Assembly: GCA_031424975.1 (NCBI GenBank)
Contig: JANPIL010000122.1
Span: forward strand, 1-7,887
Length of the DNA stretch: 7,887 nt
Direction of reading: 5' to 3'
Source of the DNA: Xanthocytophaga sp031424975
Lineage (GTDB): Bacteria; Bacteroidota; Bacteroidia; Cytophagales; 172606-1
Below the pieces are notes generated by a model. The model was not told the origin of the DNA. It did not search any database and was given only the letters and a program-made list of their open reading frames with translations. Of the stretch, positions 1-5,991 are shown piece by piece. How positions within the stretch are numbered: position 1 is the stretch's first letter; the number at the start of each line of letters is the position of its first letter. Both the position numbers and the translations under genes were made by a program.

Positions 1-321
1 CAACCTGAACTTACTTTGGCCGACGTGGCGCACCAGTTGAAAACCAACACTTCGGTGCTTTCGGCGATTATCAATGGCGTTTACAAGAAGAATTTCAACG
101 ACTTTGTGAACGAGTACCGGGTGGAAGAATTCAAAAGACAAATCCAAAATCCGCAGAACGAACACCTGACGCTGCTGGCCGTAGCACTTGACTGCGGCTT
201 CAACTCCAAGTCCACTTTTAACCGGGCATTTAAGAATACCACCGGTACGACCCCGAAAGAGTTTTTGGCACAGAGTATTTCAAAAAAGCCGAAACCGGCT
301 ACTGCTGAAACCACGATTTGA
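1..321 (+). CDS. AraC-family transcriptional regulator, C-terminal part (5' truncated)
   Basis: The reading frame is open from base 1 (Gln-Pro-Glu-Leu...) to a TGA at 319-321, so the gene begins outside the window; the TTG at 16 is internal. The 106 visible residues form an AraC/XylS-type double helix-turn-helix DNA-binding domain. The first helix-turn-helix is around LADVAHQLKTNTSVLSAIIN, followed by the FNDFVNEYRVEEFKR linker helix. The second holds the family signature ALDCGFNSKSTFNRAFKNTTGTTPKEF. The protein ends in a short basic, proline-rich tail. The missing N-terminus would carry the sensor part, which in Bacteroidota relatives is often a membrane region, so its signal cannot be inferred. 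The gene converges on the minus-strand gene to its right and overlaps it by 23 bp. Confidence 0.9.
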   Translation, partial: QPELTLADVAHQLKTNTSVLSAIINGVYKKNFNDFVNEYRVEEFKRQIQNPQNEHLTLLAVALDCGFNSKSTFNRAFKNTTGTTPKEFLAQSISKKPKPATAETTI

Positions 322-1009
322 TGCGGTAAAGAATACGCTTGTGAACTGGACTTTTATAATTCGTCACCATTACTTCACCCGCCAATGTGGTGGTATCCGG
401 TCGCAGACCGATTGTCAATGATGGGTTGAATTGAACCATCCGTTCTTCAGTTAAATATCCAATGTAACTCGTTACCAACACATCACCATTTTTCACTTCC
501 GGCAGGCTGAATTCCCCGTTGGCGTTGGTTGTGGTGCCCCGGTTGGTTCCCTTGATAGCGATGGAAACGCCCGGTAATGATTCCTTTGTCTTTTCGTCCT
601 TGATCTTTCCAGTAACGGTAAATGCTTCATTTACAAGTGGTTCCACTGCTATTTTTCCTATCAAAGTTTCTGGTTTCGGTTGGCGTTGTTCGGTTTGCAC
701 TTGCGCTTCGGCCTCATCCGTCATCATCGATTTTAAGGCCAGTGTTGCCGCAAACGCCAAAAGATATGCTTTCCAGTTAGCGGCGGGCTTGGAAGTCACA
801 AGCTGGGGAGCCAATTGTTCCTTGCGGAAACGACCACACACAAGGGCGGGTTTGGCCTTGAAAAAAGATACTATTTCTGTATCGGTCATGACCGTGAAAT
901 CAACCACGGTTTTTTGGCAAGCCAAGCAATGGCGGCCTCCGGCTTCGGGAAGCATTCGCTGCCAGTTTTCGTGGCAGGGTTTGGGAATTTGTAAGTGCAG
1001 ATTTTTCAT
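299..1009 (-). CDS. Membrane-anchored CarboxypepD_reg-like domain protein with N-terminal CxxC motif
   Basis: This 236-residue protein has an N-terminal segment with Cys12, a CxxC at 28-31 (HCLACQKTVVDF) and Cys58 (LVCGRF), a cysteine arrangement I associate with small Bacteroidota proteins of this type and possibly metal-binding. A single hydrophobic segment follows at about 80-94 (AYLLAFAATLALKSM). A linker leads to a carboxypeptidase-regulatory-like beta-sandwich at about 130-205, with the hallmark VTGKIKDEKTKESLPGVSI, the repeated Gly-Thr/Asn-Gly turns, and SYIGY. This fold is shared with the N-terminal plug extensions of TonB-dependent receptors, but no receptor barrel follows. The start is the ATG at 1007-1009; there is no Shine-Dalgarno sequence, as is normal in the phylum. 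Codons 45-51 overlap one copy of the dispersed 30-bp motif on the opposite strand. The function is unknown; a cell-envelope role is inferred from the membrane segment. Confidence 0.85.
   Translation of the reverse strand: MKNLHLQIPKPCHENWQRMLPEAGGRHCLACQKTVVDFTVMTDTEIVSFFKAKPALVCGRFRKEQLAPQLVTSKPAANWKAYLLAFAATLALKSMMTDEAEAQVQTEQRQPKPETLIGKIAVEPLVNEAFTVTGKIKDEKTKESLPGVSIAIKGTNRGTTTNANGEFSLPEVKNGDVLVTSYIGYLTEERMVQFNPSLTIGLRPDTTTLAGEVMVTNYKSPVHKRILYRIKSWFQQ
849..878 (+). repeat. Dispersed bipartite motif, copy 1 (inside a CDS, antisense)
   Basis: GGTTTGG at 849-855 is followed after 11 bases by GATACTATTT at 867-876. The copy is antisense to the CarboxypepD_reg-like gene, where it overlaps codons for Glu-Ile-Val-Ser-Phe-Phe-Lys. 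The two blocks and their spacing match the other four copies in this window. If it is a promoter, it would start an antisense transcript near 884 running toward the hairpin at 1074-1106. Confidence 0.5.
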
Positions 1010-1073
1010 GGCTAATGGTTTTTTTCAGTAGGATGCGCTGAGCCAATGAATTCCATAAACCGATTTGAAAAAC

Positions 1074-1106
1074 AAAACCCCGCCGATTTTTAATCGGCGG
1101 GGTTTT
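1074..1106 (-). terminator. Rho-independent terminator of tmRNA (ssrA)
   Basis: A perfect inverted repeat pairs AAAACCCCGCCGAT (1074-1087) with ATCGGCGGGGTTTT (1093-1106) across a 5-base loop. Read on the minus strand, the GC-rich stem ends in TTTTGTTTTT. It begins 3 bases beyond the tmRNA 3' end and separates tmRNA from the protein gene downstream on the same strand. On the plus strand the stem is followed by only four T's, so it could stop plus-strand transcription weakly. Confidence 0.85.
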
Positions 1107-1109
1107 AAG

Positions 1110-1471
1110 TGGAGCTGGAGGGATTCGAACCCTCGTCCGGACAAGGAAACCATCGGGCTTTCTACACGCTTAGCAGTTGTTTGGTTTTCGAACCCGTGCA
1201 AGGTAACTGCATCCCGCACACGGGCCTTATTCACTGGTACGGTTGGGCGGCGCGTGGCCTTACCGCCGTCGGCACTGCGTGATGATGTCCCGGTTGCCTG
1301 CCCGGCAGTGCGTGGAGCAGGCGGAACACACGCTACCTAATTCTTAATTAGGCCGCGAGGGCGTAGTTAGCTTCGCCAATTGTGTTTTGGAAGAATTTTT
1401 GACGGGAGACTCTTCCAACTCCCAGCGTGCTTACCCGCAGCCTGCACAAGCCGTCAATACCGGTCAGCCCC
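1110..1471 (-). ncRNA. ssrA: transfer-messenger RNA (tmRNA, SsrA)
   Basis: tmRNA rescues stalled ribosomes: alanine-charged, it enters the A site and adds a degradation tag. The 5' end GGGGCTG (1471-1465) pairs with CAGCTCC (1117-1111), giving a 7-bp acceptor stem with the G3-U70 wobble that marks alanine acceptors. The T arm reads GAGGGTTCGAATCCCTC. The discriminator base is A at 1110, and CCA is not encoded. The resume frame at 1377-1348 reads GGC GAA GCT AAC TAC GCC CTC GCG GCC TAA, tag GEANYALAA, which fits the Gly-Glu-x-x-Tyr-Ala-Leu-Ala-Ala type of Bacteroidota. The stop codon sits in a stem of CCTAATT with AATTAGG. The total length of 362 nt is normal. The 5' end is set from the acceptor pairing; the primary transcript probably starts further upstream and is trimmed. 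Confidence 0.97.
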
Positions 1472-1574
1472 AAAAAAGCGTTGCGGGTTTTCGCGGTGTC
1501 CAAAAATCCGCGCGTTGGCTTGCATTAGCCACTACTACAAATATCGCTTTTTTTTGGTTCCTTTTCAAACGGCA

Positions 1575-1604
1575 GGTTTGGTGTTTTCAAAAGATACTAT
1601 TTTG
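1575..1604 (+). promoter_or_regulatory. Dispersed bipartite motif, copy 2; possible promoter of the candidate RNA
   Basis: GGTTTGG at 1575-1581, then 11 bases, then GATACTATTTTG at 1593-1604. The copy is intergenic and points toward the structured element that begins about 7-15 bases downstream, a promoter-like distance. The spacing does not fit the usual Bacteroidota promoter (TTTG, about 19 bases, TAnnTTTG): the gap from TTTG to TATTTTG is 17. A promoter role is therefore inferred. Confidence 0.45.
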
Positions 1605-1610
1605 ATCCGT

Positions 1611-1740
1611 TCACTTTGGCAAACACAGGGAGCGGTCGTCAGGTGGCGCAAAAGTCCTGAATCTCATCCGTCTGGAGGCTGCCTGATGCTTTCAGGATTC
1701 ACCTCCGCCCTTTTGCCTACCGGATTCTCAGTTTGCAGAT
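1611..1740 (+). ncRNA. Candidate structured RNA, rod-like, possibly 6S-type (6S-Flavo-like)
   Basis: A chain of nested complementary segments forms one long interrupted hairpin. The pairs are GCAAAC (1619-1624) with GTTTGC (1731-1736), GAG (1630-1632) with CTC (1727-1729), CGGT (1633-1636) with ACCG (1719-1722), AGG (1641-1643) with CCT (1716-1718), CAAAAG (1649-1654) with CTTTTG (1710-1715), CCTGAA (1656-1661) with TTCAGG (1691-1696), and CATC (1665-1668) with GATG (1685-1688). A long rod with an asymmetric central bulge is the general shape of 6S RNA, which binds RNA polymerase, and Bacteroidota have a described 6S-Flavo class of roughly this size. The strand is chosen because motif copy 2 lies just upstream on plus; the complement folds almost equally well. 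No sharp terminator is visible, only a T-run near 1781-1786. I matched shape, not a remembered consensus. Confidence 0.4.
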
Positions 1741-1881
1741 AAAGATTTTCCCTTCCGGATTTTTAGTCGGCCTTATTTCATTTTTTATCTACTGTTCTCC
1801 GGGGTTCATCTAAAAATCGGGCGGCGTTATACTATCCTTGCTAATTTAGCAGTGTTAGAAATGACACACGGCAAGTATGAA

Positions 1882-3267
1882 TCAAGATTTGCCGTTCTGT
1901 TTTTCTTTCCATAGCTGGTTGAAGGATCTTGGGGGTAAGATTGGCGTTTCGCGCCGTCTTCCCCAGGTATCTTTAAACAGAAACCTGAACCCCGCATTTT
2001 TCATCCATCCTCCCGCCAAGTTCAGCAGCCTCCGGTTTTTCATCGCCTTCACCCACAAGTCAAATCCTATTTTCTCTATCTTGTCGTTGAATCCTTCATC
2101 CACGCTTTGCTTGCGGTTGAGCAGCAGCAGGTTATGGAGGTCAATGCGCACCGGGCAAACGGATGTGCAGGCTCCGCACAATGAACTGGCATGGCTCAGG
2201 TGCTTGAATTTATCCATGCCTTCCAGATGCGGCGTGATTACCGAACCGATGGGCCCGCTGTACGTGGAATCATACGTGTGGCCGCCAATGTTTTTGTAAA
2301 CCGGGCAAGTGTTAAGGCAGGCTCCGCACCGGATACAGTTCAATGCCTGCCGTTTGTCGGGTTCAGCTAGCAAATTTGTGCGGCCATTATCGAGCAATAT
2401 CACGTACATATCTTCGGGGCCATCGGTTTCGTGGGCCTGGCGCGGCCCGGTAACGATGGAACTATAGGCGGTTACTTGCTGACCGGTGCCGCTGGTTGCC
2501 AGCAGCGGCCATAGCAAATCTAAGTCTTTGATGCTGGGAATCACTTTTTCGATGCCCACAATGGCAATGTGCGTTTTCGGAAAACTGACCGAAAGCCGGG
2601 CGTTGCCTTCATTTTCAGTAATGGCGATACCACCCACATCGGCAATCAGGAAATTGCCGCCCGTAATGCCGATTTGGGCCTCGGTATATTTTTCGCTCAG
2701 AATCTGGCGGGCAATCAACGTGAGTTCCTGCGGGTCGTTGGTTTTGGCGGTCTTGAGTTTCTCCACAAACAGTTCCGATATGTCCTCCTTGCTCATATGC
2801 ATGACCGGCGTAACGATATGGTAGGGTTTCTGACCCGAAATCTGGCAGATGTATTCTCCCAGATCGGTTTCAACGGGTTCTATGCCGTGCCCTTCCAAGT
2901 ACTCGTTCAAGTGGATTTCCTCGGTTACCATTGACTTGGATTTGACAACCAGCCGGGCACGTTTTTTCTCGAAAATCGCCAGCACTTCGCGCAACGCGTC
3001 TTCCTTGGTCTCCGCCCAAATCACTTTGCCGCCATTGCGTTTAAAGTTCTCTTCAAACTGGAGCAGGTATTTGTCAAGGTTTTCTATGCTTTGCGTCTTA
3101 ATGTAAGAGCCACGGCTGCGGGCCAGTTCATAGTCGGCATACTGCGTCAGGCCCAGTTCTACGGCCACATTGTACTTGCCAATGTTGTGGTTGATTGTCT
3201 GGCGGTGCTTGAGGTCAAACGCCTTGGTTTCGGCAACATTTTGGAATAGCTCGGCGGTGGGGTTCAT
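1882..3267 (-). CDS. lutB: LutB/LldF-type L-lactate oxidation iron-sulfur protein
   Basis: LutB is the iron-sulfur subunit of the LutABC system, which oxidises L-lactate to pyruvate in the cytoplasm. The 461-residue product is near the usual family length. A LUD domain covers about 60-300, with GITGGNFLIADVGGIAITENEGN near 200-222 and TGPRQAHETDGPE near 273-285. Two ferredoxin-type clusters follow: CxxCxxCxxxCP at Cys311, 314, 317 and 321, and CGACTSVCP at Cys364, 367 and 371. The C-terminal helical part ends in a basic tail. The ATG at 3265-3267 is chosen because the longer open frame back to 3387 runs through the 3' end of the upstream peptidase gene and adds no conserved sequence. No Shine-Dalgarno sequence is present. 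The gene starts 31 bp after the peptidase stop codon, and motif copy 3 fills this gap. No lutA or lutC is present on either side, so partners would have to be encoded elsewhere. Confidence 0.93.
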   Translation of the reverse strand: MNPTAELFQNVAETKAFDLKHRQTINHNIGKYNVAVELGLTQYADYELARSRGSYIKTQSIENLDKYLLQFEENFKRNGGKVIWAETKEDALREVLAIFEKKRARLVVKSKSMVTEEIHLNEYLEGHGIEPVETDLGEYICQISGQKPYHIVTPVMHMSKEDISELFVEKLKTAKTNDPQELTLIARQILSEKYTEAQIGITGGNFLIADVGGIAITENEGNARLSVSFPKTHIAIVGIEKVIPSIKDLDLLWPLLATSGTGQQVTAYSSIVTGPRQAHETDGPEDMYVILLDNGRTNLLAEPDKRQALNCIRCGACLNTCPVYKNIGGHTYDSTYSGPIGSVITPHLEGMDKFKHLSHASSLCGACTSVCPVRIDLHNLLLLNRKQSVDEGFNDKIEKIGFDLWVKAMKNRRLLNLAGGWMKNAGFRFLFKDTWGRRRETPILPPRSFNQLWKEKQNGKS

Positions 3268-3276
3268 GACATGGGA

Positions 3277-3306
3277 GGTTTGGCGTTTCTGAAAGATACT
3301 ATTTTT
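3277..3306 (+). repeat. Dispersed bipartite motif, copy 3 (peptidase/lutB junction)
   Basis: GGTTTGG at 3277-3283, then 11 bases, then GATACTATTTTT at 3295-3306. It fills the gap between the peptidase stop codon and the lutB start, and its CTA at 3299-3301 is, on the minus strand, the TAG stop of the peptidase gene. In the motif's orientation it points into the 3' end of the peptidase gene, antisense to it. Confidence 0.55.
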
Positions 3307-4885
3307 TATTGCTATCCACTTTAATGCGTTCCTCTTGGTTGGCAAGCTGCCAGGCCGTGTGAAAAACCAGCCGGGCGATTTTTTCAATCTTGTTGAAATT
3401 TATCTTTTCCACATCATCCGTCGGGCGGTGGTAGTCTTCGTGCGTGCCGTTGAAGTAAAAGATTACCGGAATGTTTTTCCGGGCAAAATTATAATGGTCT
3501 GACCGGTAATAAAACCGGTTCGGGTCGCCGGGGTCGTTGTAAGTATAATCCAGTTGCAGGCCGCTGTATTTTTGGTTGGCGTTCTGGCTGATGCTGTGCA
3601 ATTGACTGGAAAGCTTATCAGACCCGATCAGGTACACGTAATCAGGATTGTCCTTGTGTGCTTCGTCCACCCGCCCAATCATGTCAATATTCAGGTTGCA
3701 AACCGTATTCACAAGCGGTAGTGCCGGGTGATCGGTGTAATATTCGGAACCGAGCAAGCCCTTCTCCTCGCCCGACACGGTCATGAACAAAACACTGCGC
3801 CTTGGCCCGTCGCCATTCCGTTTGGCTTGCGCAAATGCCTGCGCCATTTCCAGCACAGCCACCGTTCCCGATCCATCGTCGTCCGCGCCGTTGTGTATTT
3901 CGCCATTGATAATGCCCACGTGGTCGTAGTGTGCCGTCACCACTACCGTCTCTTCTTTCTTGTCGGTTCCCTCCACCAATGCCAGAACATTCTCCGATTT
4001 CACGGTTTCCTGCTTGTTTTCGAACTTCATGGCTACCGTTGCGTTGGCAAACCGCTTCGGATTTTTTTTGTGTGCCACTTTCCGCTGCCACTTGGCAATT
4101 TTCCCCTCCGGAATCCCCAACATTTCGGCTGCCATTTCCTTGGAAACGAAGACCGTGCCGTTGACTGGTGAAGGTATATCCTTGTATTTCAAAACCAAGC
4201 TCGGCGCGGTCAGGTAACCGCGGTAGTTGGCCACGAAAGTACTCACCGCCATGTTTTCGGGCTGCACGACAAACACATATTTCGCGCCCTTCTTATACGC
4301 CAATTCCACTTTTTTGCGCCACTCACTACCCCATTGGGAGGCGTTTTGTGTTCCGGTTGTCAAGTAAAGTCCTTTTTTGTTTTTCGGCTCGCCGCTGAGC
4401 AGCAGCACGGCCTTACCCTTCACGTCCAGCATCCCGTAGTCCGAATAATTGTCCGATTCGATGCCGTACCCACCAAAAACCACCTCGACATTGGTTTGAC
4501 TCGGCACATCCATTGACCCCAGCAGATAAAAATCTTTCATGAATTCGCGGCGTTTGGTGCCGGTTTCAACGTACACTTCTCCCCATGAACGCTTGACCAA
4601 GTCAAACTGCTGCAAAAAACTATCCTCACCCTCAAATTTCATTACGGGCTTGAGATTATCGCTGAAGAACTGCTCGGCAATGTAATCGGCGGCCATTTTT
4701 TGTCCCGGCTCGCCGGTTTCACGGCCTTGCAGGCTATCCGATGCCAAGATTTTCAGGTGTTTGGCAAGTTCCCCGGAAGTGATGGTGTTTGCATACGCAA
4801 CGGATTTGTCCGCCGCATTTTTCTGAGCATCCGCCGACCCGGCAATGAGCAGCAGGCAAAGGGCAAGCAGCGTGGAGTGTTTCAT
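3299..4885 (-). CDS. Exported M28-family zinc metallopeptidase with PA-like domain
   Basis: This is an aminopeptidase-type M28 enzyme that probably trims peptides in the periplasm or at the cell surface. From the ATG at 4883-4885 it has 528 residues and a clear signal peptide, MKHSTLLALCLLLIAGSADA, cut before Gln. A protease-associated-like insert lies at about 133-250. The metal site is complete: H319 in TAHYDHVG, the Asp cluster of GADDDGSG (335-337), the catalytic and ligand Glu pair 373-374 in SGEEKGLLGSE, D401 in NIDMIG, and H486 in EDYHRPTDD. An ATG 18 bases upstream (4903) would add MHPVLK; I prefer the inner start for its compact signal peptide and its A-rich upstream context. The gene lies 52 bp after the beta-lactamase-like gene and just before lutB on the same strand. 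Its stop codon lies within motif copy 3. Substrate specificity cannot be read from the sequence. Confidence 0.92.
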   Translation of the reverse strand: MKHSTLLALCLLLIAGSADAQKNAADKSVAYANTITSGELAKHLKILASDSLQGRETGEPGQKMAADYIAEQFFSDNLKPVMKFEGEDSFLQQFDLVKRSWGEVYVETGTKRREFMKDFYLLGSMDVPSQTNVEVVFGGYGIESDNYSDYGMLDVKGKAVLLLSGEPKNKKGLYLTTGTQNASQWGSEWRKKVELAYKKGAKYVFVVQPENMAVSTFVANYRGYLTAPSLVLKYKDIPSPVNGTVFVSKEMAAEMLGIPEGKIAKWQRKVAHKKNPKRFANATVAMKFENKQETVKSENVLALVEGTDKKEETVVVTAHYDHVGIINGEIHNGADDDGSGTVAVLEMAQAFAQAKRNGDGPRRSVLFMTVSGEEKGLLGSEYYTDHPALPLVNTVCNLNIDMIGRVDEAHKDNPDYVYLIGSDKLSSQLHSISQNANQKYSGLQLDYTYNDPGDPNRFYYRSDHYNFARKNIPVIFYFNGTHEDYHRPTDDVEKINFNKIEKIARLVFHTAWQLANQEERIKVDSNKK

Positions 4886-4937
4886 TTTCAAAACTGGGTG
4901 CATTAAAAATCAATGGCTTTGGCCGGGCCGTTTGGGG

Positions 4938-5822
4938 TTATTTTGCCACTACTTCATAGATCATTTCCGATATTTCGGCCATCATTTTCACGGCTTCGTC
5001 AGGTTTCGCCAAGTTTTTAGAAAGCAACACCAATACATAGCGCTGTTCATTGGGCAAATATACGATTCCCGAATCATGCCTTACACCGGTAATCTCGCCC
5101 GTCTTGTGCGCCACCCGCACTTTTTCGGGCAAGAGTGCCGGAATTATCCGGTTGTATTTTTGCGCCAATAAAATCCGTACCATTTCCATGCTTGCCTGTT
5201 TGTCAACCACTTGTTCACGTGCCAGTTTTTCGTATATGCCCAGCAGGTCATAGGCTGTCACTGTGTTGTTCAGTCCTTTGTCAAACGCTTTCTGGTCTTC
5301 CACACCCCGAAGCACCCGAATATCCTTTGCGCCCAACTCATTCATGGTATTCGCCACATTCGCAGCACCAACCATGCCAATCAACAGGTTGGTAGCCAAA
5401 TTGCTACTCACGGTAATCATTTGGTACACAAGGTCATACACCGTCATGCGCCGACCGATTTGCTTATACATTTCTTCCGCACTATCATCCGAAACATCGA
5501 TCTGGTAGAGACTGCCATCCACAATGCTCCGAAACTCGTTTTTCACCAGCAGCGAATCGGACAGGCGAAATTTTCCGGCTTTCGCCTGCTTGAAAACTTC
5601 AATCATGACCGGTGTTTTCATGGTGCTGGCGGCATGGTAGGATTCCTTTTCGCCGACGAAAACAAAAGTACCGGGCTTGTCGAGGTGTTTAAATGCCACC
5701 GCAAAATGTCCGTCGGAAGCAGCGATTTTTTTCTGAATCCGAGCCTTAAGGTCGCCAACCTCCGTTTGAGCATACAGGAATTGGCTCATCAGAACCGTGC
5801 AGAATAGTATCTTTTCAAACAT
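4938..5822 (-). CDS. Exported class-A-like serine beta-lactamase-family hydrolase (Beta-lactamase2 type)
   Basis: A serine hydrolase of the class A beta-lactamase fold, probably periplasmic. The 294-residue product has a signal peptide, MFEKILFCTVLMSQFLYA, cut before Gln. The active-site motifs are S66-T-M-K69 (SxxK nucleophile and base), S139-S-N141 at the SDN position, and K240-T-G242 in AHKTGEITGVRHDSG. E175 in RGVEDQKAF lies where the omega-loop Glu166 is expected, but without the usual ExxLN; LNN follows nine residues later. The size matches single-domain beta-lactamases. Two starts are possible, GTG at 5837 and ATG at 5822; I chose the ATG, since both give a usable signal peptide. Motif copy 4 overlaps the start region. 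The gene is first of three minus-strand genes and divergent from glyA. It may hydrolyse beta-lactams or act on cell-wall peptides or esters; the motifs alone do not show resistance. Confidence 0.88.
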   Translation of the reverse strand: MFEKILFCTVLMSQFLYAQTEVGDLKARIQKKIAASDGHFAVAFKHLDKPGTFVFVGEKESYHAASTMKTPVMIEVFKQAKAGKFRLSDSLLVKNEFRSIVDGSLYQIDVSDDSAEEMYKQIGRRMTVYDLVYQMITVSSNLATNLLIGMVGAANVANTMNELGAKDIRVLRGVEDQKAFDKGLNNTVTAYDLLGIYEKLAREQVVDKQASMEMVRILLAQKYNRIIPALLPEKVRVAHKTGEITGVRHDSGIVYLPNEQRYVLVLLSKNLAKPDEAVKMMAEISEMIYEVVAK

Positions 5823-5829
5823 GGAAACC
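5800..5829 (-). repeat. Dispersed bipartite motif, copy 4 (over the hydrolase start)
   Basis: On the minus strand GGTTTCC (5829-5823) is followed after 11 bases by GATACTATTCTG (5811-5800). It shares orientation with the hydrolase gene and encodes its first residues, Met-Phe-Glu-Lys-Ile-Leu-Phe. If it were a promoter, transcription would start near 5793, inside the signal-peptide codons. That argues against a simple promoter role for this copy. Confidence 0.5.
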
Positions 5830-5921
5830 CTCTTCACGTTGGCGGTTCAAACAGCCCACAAGTTAGTTTTTTTGGTAAGGAATTTTATCGGGTGGGCATC
5901 CCATTTTTTGGGAAACCATGT

Positions 5922-5929
5922 TACCTTTG
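5922..5929 (+). promoter_or_regulatory. Possible -7 element (TACCTTTG) upstream of glyA
   Basis: TACCTTTG is an exact match to the Bacteroidota -7 consensus TAnnTTTG. No TTTG lies at the expected distance of about 19 bases upstream; the nearest, at 5907-5910, is only 11 bases away. If used, it would give glyA a leader of roughly 145 bases. A short inverted repeat (TCCCA 5899-5903 with TGGGA 5909-5913) lies just before it. It competes with motif copy 5 as the glyA promoter. Confidence 0.3.
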
Positions 5930-5991
5930 TTTCATTTCCCCGTCAATCTCAGTGACCCGATTGGAAAACCGAACATATTGAGGCTTTGGCG

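Larger units (their letters stand above)
1472..1881. other. Gene-free region between ssrA and lutB
   Basis: No convincing protein gene is present in these 410 bases; the open frames here have no family signature or good start. The region must hold the ssrA promoter on the minus strand. The only candidate I see is weak: TTTG at 1569-1566 and ATATTTG ending at 1538, which would give a 60-base leader. It also holds motif copy 2 (1575-1604) and the candidate structured RNA (about 1611-1740). A 7-bp stem (ACGGCAA 1868-1874 with TTGCCGT 1889-1895) spans the lutB stop codon and may act as a weak terminator, but it lacks a T-tract. TGCTAATTTAGCA at 1839-1851 is a small palindrome with no assigned role. 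Confidence 0.5.

Noticed and set aside
519..1031. 170-codon open frame on plus opposite the CarboxypepD_reg-like gene
   Set aside because: It is a shadow of the real minus-strand gene, whose product has recognisable domains; the plus frame has none.
1025..1340. Open frames on both strands across 1025-1340
   Set aside because: They lie within the tmRNA gene and its terminator; the sequence is explained by RNA structure.
1642..1709. SRP RNA (4.5S) as an identity for the structured element, from GGAGG...GCCTCC and CAGG pieces
   Set aside because: The conserved SRP core (GGTCAGG...GGAAG...AGCAG with its GNRA loop) is absent on both strands.
1380..1742. 120-codon open frame on plus over the tmRNA 5' end and the spacer
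   Set aside because: It starts inside tmRNA, has no family features, and crosses the structured element.
1829..1837. ATACTAT in the spacer before lutB's 3' end, a possible sixth motif copy
   Set aside because: No GGTTT lies at the required distance, and the following bases are CC rather than TT.
3268..3387. Longer start for lutB at 3387
   Set aside because: The extra 40 codons run through the 3' end of the peptidase gene in another frame and are not part of the LutB family.
4915..4947. Partial resemblance to the region of motif copy 5 (GGCTTTGGC...TATTTTGCC) between the peptidase and hydrolase genes
   Set aside because: It lacks the ATACTATT core and the fixed spacing, so it is not counted as a sixth copy.
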